Assembly: GCF_038396675.1 (NCBI RefSeq)
Contig: NC_088921.1
Span: forward strand, 40,017,501 to 40,081,500
Direction: 5' to 3'
From: Hydra vulgaris
Lineage: Eukaryota > Cnidaria > Hydrozoa > Anthoathecata > Hydridae
DNA length: 64,000 bases
Part shown: piece by piece, positions 14,241 to 29,200 of the stretch
Layout of the letters: every line of letters begins with the position of its first letter
Position numbering within the stretch: position 1 is the first letter of the stretch
The notes under the pieces: model-generated
The model's input: only the letters and a program-made list of their open reading frames with translations
What the model was told of the DNA's origin: nothing
Databases searched by the model: none
Translations under genes and position numbers: made by a program

Positions 14241-17200
14241 TATGGGTAATTTTAATCAAGTGCCTTTTAATTTGTTTAATTCATACAATTTATAAATTTC
14301 TATAAATATTAGGTGTGTCCAAGCTCACTAATTTTGTACTATGATTGCCAAGATGAAATTTTGATAGAGAGACTTGTTTCTCGTGGACAGCAAAGTGGTA
14401 GAATAGATGATAACATAGAAACAATTAAAAAGCGGTTGCAATTATTTCATACAAAAACAGCGCCATTGTTAGTTGATTATAAAGATAAAGTTCAAGTTGT
14501 AAGTAAATATTTTTTAAACAATTTTACTTATAATTATTTTTTATAATTATTATTATATATTTACAAATGTTTATTAAAACAAATTTTTATTAAAATTATA
14601 ATGTAAAATTTTAGATTGATTCCAGTAAATCTATTGAGGAAGTTTTTATTGAATCAAGTCGAATATTGTCATGTCTCTTGGATGGTAAACATAATTTTTA
14701 AATATATATTTATTTTTCCTATTTGATTTACAAATTGCAATCTATTAATTTTTTTTTTAATAAATAAAATAGAAGAAAACTTATAGATTTGTTATAAACT
14801 AAATGTATTCAAAACTTTTAAAAGGAACACTTGAAATCTTTCATCCAAAACATTCTAATTCTCAAAAAATACGAAATATTGCTACAGAAGAGATTCTTTT
14901 ACCTTCAAAGGTTCAGACTATAGAAGGTAGTTCTCAAAGAAAACATTTGTTCAATGAAGATTTGAAAGAAAAATGTGCTATATTTGTAATTGGTATGTAT
15001 ATACTGGTTTATTTATATATTGGTTTATATATATATTGTTATATATATATTGTATATATGCATTTATATATGTATGTATGTATGTTTGTATTTATGTATA
15101 CATACATTTATATATACCATTGATTAACTTTAGGAGGACCTGGATGCAGAGAAGAATTAATTTGTCAAAAAATTTCTTCAAAATTTGGATATTCTTACAT
15201 ATGTATTGGACAATTACTGAGAAATGAAATTTCATCAGGCAGCAGCAGAGGCTCTATGTTAAATGATGTAATGAAGACAGGTGATCTTGTCTCACAGGTA
15301 TTTAAGGGTTATTGATATTTTTTTGAGTATTAATTTAATTTTAATTGTTTCAACGTATTTTTTAACATGTAATAAATTTAAAGGCTGTAATTATTGACTT
15401 ACTTGAAGAAGCAATACTAAGATCGAATGAAAGTACTTTTTTGATACATGGATTTCCAAGAGAGGTTCAACAAGCCATTTACTTTGAAGAAAAGGTTTTT
15501 ATTTCTTGATGTATAATTCTTTTATAAGAAAAACAGTTATCATATTAGTAAATTATAAATTTTCTTTTTTTTTTTTTTAGTTATTAAAGCCAAGTCTAGT
15601 TTTGTATTTTTCATGCATAACTGATGAGCTGTCAGAAAATTTATCTATCGGCAATAACAATGAAGATATAGTTCTCAAAAGAAAATATATATTTGAAAAT
15701 CAAACAAAACAAGTGATAGAAAAATATTCCAGTGAAAGTATCCTTCATGAGGTATTGTTATAGAATTAACAGTTTTTTTTAAACTTATGTTGAATAAAAG
15801 AAAAAAATTGTTTAGTGTATGTAATCTGTTTTACATACTGTCAGGAATGAAAGAAAAAAGTTGTTTAGTGTATTTAATCTGTTTTACATACAGTCAGGAA
15901 TGAAAGAAAAAAATTGCTTAGTGTATTTAATCTATTCTACATACAGTTAGGAATGAAAATCAAAATAAAATTTTTTCGTACAAAAAGTAACCAAAGTTTT
16001 ATTCCAGACAAAATTACAACTTTTTTAAAAGAAATTTATTTAATGAAATGTGCATTTTTTATATGGTAAAGGTGGTGGTTTGGTACCTCCTCTACTCTCA
16101 AGAAATACCCGGTGGTGAGAAGACGATTAAATTTGCAGTCAATATTGTTCTTAGATTGTTCTTTGTGTTTTCTAAACTTACCTTCACTCCACTTACCTTC
16201 AATCCACTTACCTTCACTTCTTCACTTACCTTCAATCCACTTACCTTCACTTCTTCACTTACCTTCAATCCACTTACCTTCACTTCTTCACTTACCTTCA
16301 CTCCTTCGCTTACCTTCACTCCTTCAATTACCTGCACTCCTTCATTTACCTTCACTCCTTCAATTACCTTCACTCTTTCACTTACCTTCTCTCCTTCACT
16401 TACCTATACTTCTTCACTTACCTTCACTCCTTAGTTTGTAACTTGTCTCTGACTCTAGCTTGTCCTTGTTTACTTTTGGGTGATTCAGATAGTCTCACTA
16501 AAATGTGTACTTTTTCTTCATCAGATTCACCGTATCATCACACTTCTTATTGGTTTCTTGAAAAATGATTGGGATTCTATATTGCGATATCAGGTCAAGC
16601 CTCACACTATCTTATGATTTTTTTCTTCTTGTGTAGTTACTATTTATGTAATCATTTCCTTTATCTATCTCACAAGACAAAACATCATTTTATTATTAAA
16701 ATAAATTTATGCAAAAAAGTTATTGTTTAATGCTGATTAATGCTAGGCTCCATTCTTAGAATACTGAATATTGTATTTCATCTCACTAAGGTTCACTTCA
16801 CTATATATTCTATTTCATCTAGGGCTTGTCATTTCCTCTAAAAATTTAATTCCTAGAACAAAAATGTTTCATTTCCTGGGATCCTGGGAAAACCCAGGAT
16901 CAGGTACAACCAAGAATTTATCCAATTAGGTGGTAAAAAAATGTGTAAATTCAAACAAATACACTAAAAGTGCATAATTGATACTATTTTTAATAAGAAA
17001 AATATAAAGAAATTAGGTACAAAATACTAAAGAAACTAAGAGGTCGTCCATAAAGTACATACGCTCATAGGGGGAGGGGGTCTTCAAAAAGCATACAAAA
17101 GCGTATAGGGGGGCGGAGGGGTTAAATATAAAAGTACGTATGTACTAATTTAAAAAAGTAATCTTTCTTAGTTAATGCTAGTATTTCTAACTTATCACCA

Positions 17201-20200
17201 TTAACAAATACTTTTTTTTTTTTTTTTTTAAACGTCTTCGCTTCCAACAAGGCTGCAAGCAACCACTAATTAAAGTTGGAAGAGAAAAGATGAAGATTGT
17301 AGAGCAAGATAATGAATGACGGACGACTTCAAGGATTGCAAATTATATGAATCAGGAAAGCAAAATGAAGGAAGCGAATTCCAAAGAACTGATGTTCGAG
17401 GAAAAAAACTAGACGAATAAGCGCTTTTGGAGCACTTAGGAACAGTCACAGAAAAAGGATGACACTTAATTGAATGACGAGTAACACGAGAATGAATTTT
17501 AGTAGATGGCACAAAAGACGCTAGCTCTTTAGAGCAGTGCCCATTATAGTATTTGTAGAAAAGAGAAAGAGAAGCAACATTACAACGATGTGATAATGGT
17601 TGGAGGTTGGCTGCAAGAGCAGGTCCAACTAAGTTTGCACCTTGTCTAAAAGAGAAAGGGCATCATTAGAAGATCCACCCCAGATATGGCAACAGTATTC
17701 CATACAAGGCTGGATTTGAGATTTGTAGAGATAGAGATAAGAATCTGAAGTAAAAAAGTGTCGAGCTTGATAAAGAGATGCAACCTTAGCAGATGCTAAT
17801 TTTGCAACTGATTTGATATATGACTTCCAGGAAAGAATGGAATTAAGAGTTAATTCTAGAAGATGAAGAGTAGATGACTCATTAAGTACATCACCCTTCA
17901 TAAATATAGGAAGATCTAACTTATTGCGATAACGATTGGCTGAGAAAAATTGAGTTTTATCTGTATTGAAGTTCATCAGCCACTGTGAGCTCCATGCTGT
18001 AGCAGAAGTGAGATCCTTTTCAAGTTCGAATGCCCCCTCCAAGCAATCAGAGAGTGTTGGCTTCTTATCACGACAAGAATAAATGGTTGTATTATCAGCA
18101 AGCAATGCCACCTTAGATGAAAGAATATCTGAAAGATCATTAATGTAAATTAAAAAGAGTATAGGGCCAAGGATAGAACCTTTAGGAACCCCTGAAGTTA
18201 CAGAATAAGAAGAAGAATGCTGTCCATTGAGGACAACTTTTATACTACGATTGGAAAGGAAGGATTCAATAATCTTAAAGATGTTGCCAGATACACCAAA
18301 AGAAGAAATCTTACAGAGAAGACCAGCATGCCAAACTTTATCAAAAACTTTTGAAATGTCAAGAGCAATTGCCTTAACCTCTCCACCTTTATCTAATGCA
18401 CGACAAAATCTATCGGTTATTACTGTTAGCAAATCAACTGTAAAACAAGAAGATCGAAATCCATATTGATGGTCAGAAAGTAAGTTATTAGATTCAAGAT
18501 TAAGTGTTTGTTAATTAAAGATTCAAAAACCTTGCTTATGATAGGAAGAAGACTTATGGGGCGGTAGTTAGATGAATCAGATCGCTCTCCAGAATTTTTG
18601 AAGATAGGGATAACAGATGAAGCTTTCCAGCAGGCTGGAAAACAAGACTCTGATTAGCACTTGTTGAATAGTTTTGAGAGTATAGACGACAGCTCCGGAG
18701 AACACTTCTGCAAGACAATAACAGGTATGTTGTCCGGGCCACAAGCTGTAGAAGAGTCTAGGCAGGAAATCACTTTAGATACAGAAGCTGGAGTGATATG
18801 TCAAGCAATGGATAAACCTGTTTGTTGGCAATATCAGGTAGAATGCAACTAGTGGAATCAAGAGATGATATTGATGAAAAGTTTTTAGCAAACAATTCAG
18901 CTTTGTCTTTAGGTGAGGTGACAAAGTCTGAACCATACAAGAGAGGTGGAATAATAGATTTGCCCTTATTATTGATACTATTAAAGATTCTCCAGAAGTC
19001 ATGAGAGCCTTATTTTTGTGATAAAATACAAGATTTCATGACCTGAGAATAGCAGGCTTTGGCGTTAGACAAAACCTTTTTACAATTGTTTCTAGCAGTA
19101 ATAAACAGACATCTGTTTTCTGGAGAATTGTTTTGCTGATAGATATAGAAGTAATGGTTTCGATTGCAACTGCAGCAGCACAGTGTGAGGAAAACCATGT
19201 AGGAGAGTGAGGCTTGACCTGGAAACGCGAGAGGGAACAAAAGATTTCATGCCAGCCTGAATATAGAAGTTATGTAAGAAGCACATTTGTTGACAGGAAG
19301 ACAAAAGAAATCTACCCAAGAACCATCACGAAGAAAATCACGATGATAGGGGGATTCAGATGATGAAGAAGAATGAGAGTTTTAGAGAGATCAAACTGTG
19401 ATCAGAAGCACTAAGGGTGAATGTGGAGAAACTGATCACTGACTAGGATCAGAAACAAGACATAAGTCAAGTAGAGAAGGTAAATGATTCGGGTTGTCTG
19501 GAAAGTGAGTTGGAAAGTTGACATTTGAGTTAGGGATTGAGAAAGGCAAAAGTTGTCGGCTTTATGTCTGCAGAATCTCTGACACTAGAGCCAAGCCGTT
19601 CAGTGTGGTGAGCATTAAAGTCACCGACAACAACTATATTAGCTGATGGATAAAGAGAGAGGGCTCGGTCAATTTGATCAGAAATAACATCAAAAAGAGT
19701 GCAGTCTTGAGATGAAGGAGAGCGGTATAGAACAAAGAGAAAAGCAATAGAGTGAAGTGGTGCTAAACGAAAGCACATGAAAGAATAGTCTGTGGATTCA
19801 AACCTAGTTCACGACAAATGAATTCTTACGAATGTAAATGCCCAGGCCAAGCATGTGACTATTGGAGTCTTTACGAATTAAAAGAAGATAATCATCAACA
19901 CTAAGATCGCAAGATGAGACAGCTGAACTCAAATTAGTCTCACAAAGAGCAAGTAGGTCTGGTGAACTTTGCAACAGATAAGACTCAACAGAAGAAAAGT
20001 TACTTCGAAGACCACGAGTAATAGTGAATGATAGGTTTAGAGAACTTGGTGATGATGATGGTTTTTTGTGTTTTATAGTTTTTTGTACTTTATTCATTTT
20101 TAAATTTGTTGAAGAACTTGACTCAAAGCATAGATAGTACTCAGAACACTGTTTAATAGCCCAAGCAATTGCCTCATTACTATTAATAAACCTGAACCGT

Positions 20201-23200
20201 AACAAAGGGCTCCAAATGTGGCCTCTGTCCATGCCCAACATCCATGATCAATATGGCACTGTTAATACTTTGATAATTTTCAGCTGTTGATGGAATCAGC
20301 CTCTCTGAGAGACACCACAGAGTTCAGGAAACCATTTAACTATATGAGAGCTACCACAGAATTTGGGAAACCACTTAACTATAACTAGATGTTTTTTAAT
20401 AAATAACTAGATGTTTTTGAATATAATAATAAATAAATAACTTTTTTTAAATAATAAAGCCATGACCGTCACTATGAAATGACAGTTGGGGAGGGAGGGA
20501 AGTATACTCTTTTTACCAAAGGATCTTAAAAATTAGTAAAAGAAGTTTTAATTTAACAATAAAAACGTAATAAGTTTTAATAAGCTTGGTAAAAATGTTG
20601 TGGGTTTTTAGTTTCAAATAAATGGGCAGGAACATTTATTTTGCACCTCATAATTATGTTTGAAACCTTTTAAAACTGTAACACCTCATATGCTTGTTTA
20701 CGTTTATTAGTTATTTAGGAATAGGCAAAGTTTCAATGATAATGCACAATTATTGTATTTTCTTGCGATATTCAAAAAGATTTGCTTGCGATGGTCAAAA
20801 CAATTGTTTTGACTATACCCATTTTCTTTCAAAATGTCACAGTTTTTTATATACCCTCCACCTATGTTGTTGTATCGCAATTAAATTAGAAGATAAGTTA
20901 CCACGAGGAAAACACATTTGTGCTCAATCTTATATAAGTACGAAAATTCTTTGTGTATGAGAACATAGTTATTATTTCTTAAATATAAAAAATGTCACGT
21001 TACAAAGTTGCATCTTCTTATCTAGGGTAATTTTTTTTTGATAAATATAATAAACTAAGAAGCTTGAGAAAACTGGAGATTATAAATTTTTGAAAAGCAT
21101 TTCAGCTAAAAAAAATGCAAGCAATCAATTGAGTGTTTGAAAATTTTTAATATCAAACATCAAGGTGACAGCGAAGTGTATTACTTTGCAATCATTTAAA
21201 AGATCATTTACACAAAATAAAACAAAAAAGACATGTTGAAAGATTTGTGTAGTTGATCTTTAAGCGCTTTTGTTGGCAAACAGGAAACTTTTAAATCAAC
21301 AAACTGGCAAAAATGTTTGTTTGGTACCTTTAAAGTATAGGTTGTGGTTAAGGGCAGGGGATAAAATTTTTTTAAGTAATCTGAAATTAAAAAAAACTGT
21401 TATCTTTATAGGTTTCAAAACATCGTTTTATTATTGTATAAACAAAATTTATAATATAGTCTTCATTAATCAATAAATTTAAATTGTTGGTGATCTAAAT
21501 CAAAGGGTGGTTTCACCCAGTCAAATATGTTTTCGATGACATGAGTTTGATTAGATTTACTTTCATTTACTGTTAAATGAGTATCATTGTTTTCATCGTC
21601 ATTTTTATTTTCCTCAGAGGTAGTATTGATTATGAGTAAGGTCTAGGAATATTTCATGCTTCCTTTGGCTCAGGAATAGAAATTCCTTCAGCAGCATGAG
21701 CACTGAACATCACACTTAACGATCATTAAAAAATATTGACTTTGTCTTACGTGATTTTCAATCCATTTTGAATCTTGCTCTGATATTGGTGACAGTTGGA
21801 AAGGTTCAACATATTCAGCACAAACAGAATAGTTATCAATTACTATATCATACCATACCTCAGCTAGAGTTTCTGCAGCTTTAGCAAAAAAAATTTTTCC
21901 AAATCAACGTCAATTGTTTTTCCAGATGCATTTAGATGTGTTACAAAATGATCATGTGGCAAAACCAATCCTGCTAACTCTCGACTCAGCAGAGCCATAT
22001 GCCGTTCAACCCTGTTATATGCTGAATAATGAGGTGCATGAGTTCCTGTTAGATTGACAAATCCCATTTTATAAATTTTGCAATTGCAACTTGCAATGGT
22101 TTGAGAAACCTTGGATTTTCATCAGGGCCTCCATCACATGCAACAACAAATATAAGTTTAACTTGACCTTCTGGAGTACAAATGTTAAAAGCTTAAAATT
22201 TTCAATTGACACTCCAAATCACGGCCATGAGTAAAAGCAGTGCTGCTATCATGCTTCATAGATTTAATAGCAATATACGTTGGTCCAGAATATGACACTG
22301 TGTCAGCAAATTTGTTTGGATCAATAATACAAGCTGCAATATGGTTTTGTCAATAATATCAATAATACGGCTTTGTCGAATAATAATATGGCTTTGTTGT
22401 CTAGACTTAAATAAAAGCATAAATCTGGACCAAACATTGAACAAATTTCATCCATGTATTGCATGCACGCAAATGTAAATCCAGCATCGATATGCGAGCT
22501 GTATTAGCAGTCCTGATCAATTTTACAGAAACTGTCTTAATGTGACGTATTCCCTCAAGTGTGTTTGATCGCTTAGGCATCAGTCTTAAATAAGTTGCAT
22601 ATCGCGATAAACAATAACCCAGTTTTAGTAGGCTTTTATTTAAGTATTCAAGTGTCTTACATGAACGTAACTCCTGCGATCTTGGTCGATCGCTAGCAGC
22701 GGGTCCTATTGATGCAATGTTAATAATGGCATTAAGAAGATCTGGCTGATCTTCAATTACAGCTGGTCTACCATTTTTTTCTCTATTGAATTTAGAAAGT
22801 TTTGATTTTAAGTAGGGTGTGTCATCAACAATATTATTAAGTGTTCTTTTCAAACTTGCTCTGCATTGTCTTATACAAATTGCCTCGTATTTAATTTTTT
22901 TAAGACGGGTTTGTTTTATTTTTATTTGCTTTTCTACAAAAATTGATTTTATTTTAAGTTCTTCAGTTATCAATCCAGCACGGCACACATTTACCAATGT
23001 TAACAGCTGCTCTTTTAACTGCAAAATTTCAGTTTGAATTTTCTCTTGTTGTGGAGTATGAAGTTTTGTCGGCTAATCGATTGGTACTTTTGTTTGTGAC
23101 TTTTAAATTTTTTGAATATCAAATTTAGAAAAAGTAGCTAGTGTTTTATCGATTACAAAATCTATTTTGTCTGCATCATCGGATGTTAACGAAGCTTCTG

Positions 23201-26200
23201 GTCCCTCATCTGATATTTGTTAATGAGAGGAAGCTTCACTGCAAAGATTGATTATTTGATGTTTTAACATTAGACCAAAAAGACATCAATTGACTTTTAC
23301 TTTCCATTGTTTTTCGTGTGAGTTCTTTTAAAACTGATTCATACGTCAATTCTTTATGCTTAACTTTATACCACAATTTATTAGCTTCTTTCTGTTGCTC
23401 CTGTTTACTTTTTTGTGGCTTTTACTACTTGTTGGTAAATAATTTTGTACTTTTCATTATTATTTATTTTAATAATTCCGCCTTCAAACTAATTTTTAAC
23501 TGACTATTTAAAGCACAGCTTAAATTTACAAGGTACAATAAATGCAAACGGGGGTTGTTTGTTTAGTTTTGAAATAGTTTATAGTATCTTATTTTTATTA
23601 TAAACATTTTTTACAAAATAAAGTTTATAAAATTATAAAAAAATACTATTTACATAACAATTTCAAAAATTAATATTTAATACTTTAAAACTTTTAAACT
23701 TGTTACCCTTAGCAAGACTGTTATTGCACTGAAGGACTAATTTAGAAAGCAGTAATAGTATAGAACTTATGTCCAATACGTGTTTATAAAATCTTTTAGT
23801 TAGCCAACTAAATTTTTATTCCATCTTTTAACAATTCACATTTGCACATACTGCAGCATTTTATTTGAAAAATCAATCTTTATTTTTGCACAATCTAATA
23901 TAAACAGTAATACACCCTCTGCATCAAGTAGGGATGCGTTGCATCAACCAAGTCTTTCAATTCCAAGTTTTATTGGTTGTAGTACAGTTACTACAGTCTG
24001 CACCACTAAATATTCGTCCTCCAAAATATTGTTAATATTGTTGTGTTTAAAATCTTTCAATGCTTTTAATATACATATTTTTACTGCAATAAATTGCTCT
24101 AACATGGCAAGAAGACTATTCCATGTAGCGCAGTGTTTAGCGTACTTGCCTCAGAAGCTAGAGATCCATGGTTCAATCCATATAACAACAGTGAGGAATG
24201 AGACATTAACTTCCTTTCAAATGCTTTTTATGGTGCTCTGTGATAAGACCGTAAGAACTTCTTGGGACAGCTAAAATTAAAAAAGGTTTTTTTTGGCAAT
24301 ATCATGCTTTTATTAGACAAAGTTTTTCTTATAAATTCTGATTTTGCTATAGCATTGATAGAAAAGCCATCTACAGTTGCCAATTTTCAAAAAATTTCTT
24401 TTACAGATTTCTTTTTTGTAAATGATGTAATTTTATGTTATTTTATAAATTGATTTGATTTATTTGTTTGAACTTAATATATTGTAACTTATATATAAAA
24501 ATTAAATTTTGTATGCTGTATCTTACAACATATAATATTTGAATAAATAAATTGAATCAATTTATAAATCAAATTCAATAATAATATTTGATCTATCTGG
24601 GGCACAAACCAAAACTGCAAAATATTGGTGATTTAAATGCCATCTATACTCTATTTTTCTAATTTTTACCAAAATTCATTACAAGAGGGAAAAGGATGTA
24701 AATAAAACTCAAATTCCAAGTGATAATCATTTTAGTATCTTTTAAAATGGTAAAATATATGTTAAAAAAAATTACTGGGATTCCCAGGAAGTTTCATTGG
24801 AATCGCTGGGTAGAAAGATGATTTTTCACCATCAGGATCCCTGGAAAACGGGATCCCAGGATCCTGTTGGAGAAGCCCTAATTTTATCTCATTATCATTG
24901 TATTTCACCTCGTATATATTCTAATTCATCTCACTAACTTTGTATTTCATCTCACTAAATATTGTATTCTTTTTCAGAAGTTAATGCTAGAAACTTATGG
25001 AAAGTCTTTTACAATATCATTAACAAAGACCATCATTCCATCTCTCATACATGGGTCTGAAACTATTTGCAAAGAACCATGAATCAAATAACAAAGAATC
25101 AAATAACCATGCTATTTTTATTATTTTGTAGATATAGGCTAATTTATTGTTAGACATCCAAGTCACCCTCACTACCATTTAATACTATTAATAGTAATAG
25201 TAAAATATTTAGGCTGTGACCAATAATTCAGTGAGTGTACCAAGTACACTTAGACAGCTATATCATTGTTTAGCTATATTATTTAAAATCCATATGTCAA
25301 GTTTGCTTTAAAAGAGTTCATAGAAATAGCATTAACAACATCAGAAGGTAGTCTATTCCAGTAAGAAGATGCCCTGATGTTTTTTACTGTTATATTTATT
25401 TTTTAACCTTGCTACAGCTTGTGATCTGCACAACATCTTTTGTTTCAATCTTACAAAGGTGTTCTCCAGAAGCTTCTTCAATACTGCCCAGACTATTTAA
25501 CAAATGCTTAATAGTTTCTTGTTTTTCTGTCTGCTAGATAATGGCAGTTTCCAGTTTTTTCAACTCTCTCTAACTATTGTCTAATCAGTTTTTTACTATT
25601 ATTAGCAAAGTCTTTGAACCTTTGGTTAATGATATTGTAAAGCAATGATTAAATAATTTTATAACTTCTAAAGAAGATATGAAATTATTTAATCATTCGT
25701 TTGTAATTGTTGTATTAAAGTTGTCCTTAATGGACAATTCTCTTATTCATTTCCAGTAATGTCTGGGGTACTACAAGGTTCTAATTTTAGTCATGTTTAG
25801 TTCATCATCTATATTAATGATCTCCTGATAATCTTATGAAGTCAATTTGCTGATGACATCCAGTTTATGATATCCGGTTTTGAAAAAAATTCATCACCTT
25901 TTGATTGCTTAGAAAAGGCAGTCGGTCTTGAATGTTATCTTTCCTCTTTGACAGCTTTGGTAGCTGGTGAATTTTTAAACTCATTTACTTCTAATAACTA
26001 TTGTAGTGTGCTGATGTTCTTATATTGATGAATGGCAACTCTCTTACTAAGTCTTTTACTTCATGTCCTTTTTGATTATTTTTCACTATTGACCTCTCAT
26101 GAAAACCATATACCAAATTCTTTGCAAAGGCTGCTTAATACAAGGTGGGGTGGGAATAAAAGGGTGGTAAATTAAAAATTGCAATAGTTGTCAAAATTGT

Positions 26201-29200
26201 AAAAGCCATAATAAACAGGTGGATGGGCACTTATATTTTTGTCAGTGAGTTTATGTTTTTAATTTCAAAGACTGGTTTACAGTAAAAGTTTTTTTTTTTA
26301 GTTTTAAGATATCTTTGTTGATAGTAAGTAAAAATTAATAAACAAGGGTTCCTAATAAGGTTAGGGTGAGTAAATTTATAAATGTCTTCTCCATTGTATT
26401 AAGCACTTGAGTGTGGTATATGCTATGTTTGCCCCTTTTTTTTGCTGTTTATCTACTCTTGATTCCATTCTCTACCTCTATAAATCTCTCATTTGTTCTT
26501 ATATGGAAAAATGTTGTCATATTTAGGCTGGTTCTACTAATGATGCCCTATTTCTTTCATTTTAAATGATGTTGAACACGCTCTAGCTACCAATCCTCTG
26601 GTTTCTGTCAAGCGAGCTATCATCTCTTGTCACATCAATCAATATTCAATCTTGTGTGATTCAGCTAAATTGTATGCTTTTACTGTAGCTGTTCCATCAT
26701 GCCCAAAAAGCATTAATTCATCTAGCTTTTTCTTTGCACAAAAATGCTTTGGAATTCTTTCCCATCTTATGCTATCTGACTCGTCTCCTGTCAGCAGCTT
26801 TTTTGCTTTGTAACTCAATACTTTGTTTTTCTTTAACTCCCAAAATAAGTAGTGGTTGCTTGGAGTCTTTTTAGGAGTTTTGTTTGAAGTTTTTATTTTA
26901 GTTCCTTTTATTTTTTCTTTTAGGTTTCAGTCAGAAAATAAATAATATTTAGCTTAGGTCTTTCATTCCTCACAGAATAGTTAATCTAAGTTCTACTAGC
27001 ATTTTTTAAGGAAAATACATAAAACCATATCATCTAACTCAAAAATATATGAAAATATCTATGTCCTAGAAAGAAATTAATTAAACAATGTTATGCAATA
27101 GTTAGTTAATGTTATGCAATAGTTGTATTATTCATTAGTATGAGCCAAGTTAAACTAAGAAATTTATATTTCCACAAGAAACAAAAATGATCTCAATAGA
27201 TTGTTATGATGCCATCAGTTACAATAAAGATGTCATCAATTATATTAATGTTACCAATGATGTAGATAGCTGTATTAATAATGGTATAAGTTATAGGGCG
27301 ATGTTTTCAGTTACATCAGTTATATTAATGATGTCATCAGTTTAATCAATGATACCATCAGTTATATTAACCAAATATAACTTGATGATGTCATTAATTG
27401 AACTTATGACATCATAGTATACTTACTTCAGTCATGCCATAATGTCAATGATGTTGCCAGTTACATAGTTGATGTCATCGGTAGCATCAAGGATATTTTC
27501 ATTTAAATCTGTTCCATCAATAATGTCATTGGTTACATCAGTGATGTCATTAGTTATGTCAATAATGATATTATTAGTTATATCAATAATACTTTCTGTT
27601 GTACCAAGTTATTTTAGGAGCGAATTTTTAAAAGGTGCTAGTCGCAAAAATAAAAATATTGAGTTTGTTCCATTCCCAAATTTTATATACTGAAATCTAT
27701 CATTTGTTTAAAATATTAGATCTAATAATAGACAGCGCCGTGCTGTAACTTTTGGGGGCCCTGTGCAGAAACTAAAAAAAAATTTTTTTTCTTTTAATTC
27801 GTAGTAATTTATGGTATTGGAGAAGTTTTTCTAATTTATTTAATAGGGGGCCCAGTGCGATTGCACTTGTTGCACTTGCGATAGTACGGCGCTGATAATA
27901 GACTTTTGTTCCTTAGAGAGAATATCAATTTCTTAAAATTAATTTACTCGGACTTAGCACCTTTTGAAAATTCACTCCTCATTAATGATGTTCTTGGTTA
28001 CATTAATGTTGCATAATGTATAATGTATACAATAATATCATCAGTTTTGGAAACTTTTATTTACATACATAAATTTTTGTAACATATTGATAATGATTTT
28101 TCTATTATACTTAATAAATATTTTTTGCATACACTTGATAAATATTTTTTGCAATATACTTGATAAAAAATTTTATAATATTCATTTTCTCGTATAAGTA
28201 TCATTTCAAAAAAATGTTTTACATAAAGAAATGAAACTTTTTTTAAAAAATAATCAAACTTTCCAGAATGGCATTTTTCAAAAGGTGTCTGACTTTTCCA
28301 TAGGATTTATTTTTTTTAACTAGGTAAAATAAAATTAGAAATCGATATAAATGTTTTTTAATACTGAATTATATTATTAATTGTGTTATTAATTACTATA
28401 AGTTTTCTTCTCTTCTACTCCAATCTTAAATTTTATTTAATAATCTTTTAGTGTTTATTTGTTTATGATAATGTGAAATTTACAGCCTCCTCGATTTGGG
28501 AAGGGCGGAAATTTTACATGATCATAATTTTTTGAAGGTAAAAATTATTAAATGGAGCTTAAAACCTGTCGATGAATTTAAATTTATTTAATATGTAAAT
28601 TTATATAATATGTAAAAAAAATGTTTTTTATTGCCTCACATTTGGGTAGAAAAAGCGAATTTTTTTGGGGTATTTTTGTTTCCAGGCTCCAATCACCGCG
28701 ATTTTTTGCAAAACATTTTTATTTGACATAAGTCTGAATATACTTAAGTTTGGATATTGCATAGTGACTGAAGGTGTCGTATCAGAAACATCAAAAAACC
28801 CTGCTTACGTCACAGAAAACACTAAGGAATAAGACCAATAACTAAAATGTACGCAAAAATTTGATAAATTCTTTCGCAGCCGGCACAACTCCGTAAAAAG
28901 TTACGCGTGGTTTCTGTTGCGTATTTAAAAAACTCCGAAACAAAAAGAATAACGTGTCAAGAACAGGGTTTCAATTTCGTAAAATTAACTATTACTACTT
29001 ACCACAGCACCTATTAGGATATTAATTTTTTATTAATGGTTTCACCGTTACATAAATATAGTATAATATTGTACTAGGTTTTTTTTTTTTTTAATATTCC
29101 GTTGTTCATATAAAAATAAATAATAAAGTTACAATGAAACTTTTACATTCCGCAAAGAATATATATAAAACAGATAGGGGCTCAAAGAAAATACGAATGA

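Larger units (their letters stand above)
17209..20260 (-). mobile_element. LINE family A copy (CR1/Jockey-like), antisense
   Basis: Read on the minus strand the order is endonuclease, reverse transcriptase, 3' end, then the poly-A (poly-T on + at 17209-17231). The 5' end is diffuse near 20260-20390. The element is the longest family A copy here and is degenerate. Other fragments of the family lie at 4287, 6605, 7883, 16480 and 25410. Confidence 0.85.
16820..24880. mobile_element. 8.06-kb hAT-like element holding nested transposons
   Basis: The left end TAGGGCTTGTCATTTCCT and the right end (complement TAGGGCTTCTCCAACAGG) are inverted. Both ends continue into GGATCC/CTGGGATCC-rich subterminal sequence (16878-16915, 24770-24870). 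The flanking 8-mers are ATTTCATC (16812-16819) and ATTTTATC (24881-24888), a 7 of 8 match, as expected for hAT insertion. No hAT transposase is recognised inside. The interior is filled by an antisense LINE and a different DDE-like gene. Confidence 0.62.

Noticed and set aside
16048..16441. Overlapping open frames with [15 protein letters not shown] repeats
   Set aside because: Three + frames and one minus frame stay open because of the minisatellite; no unique protein sequence supports a gene.
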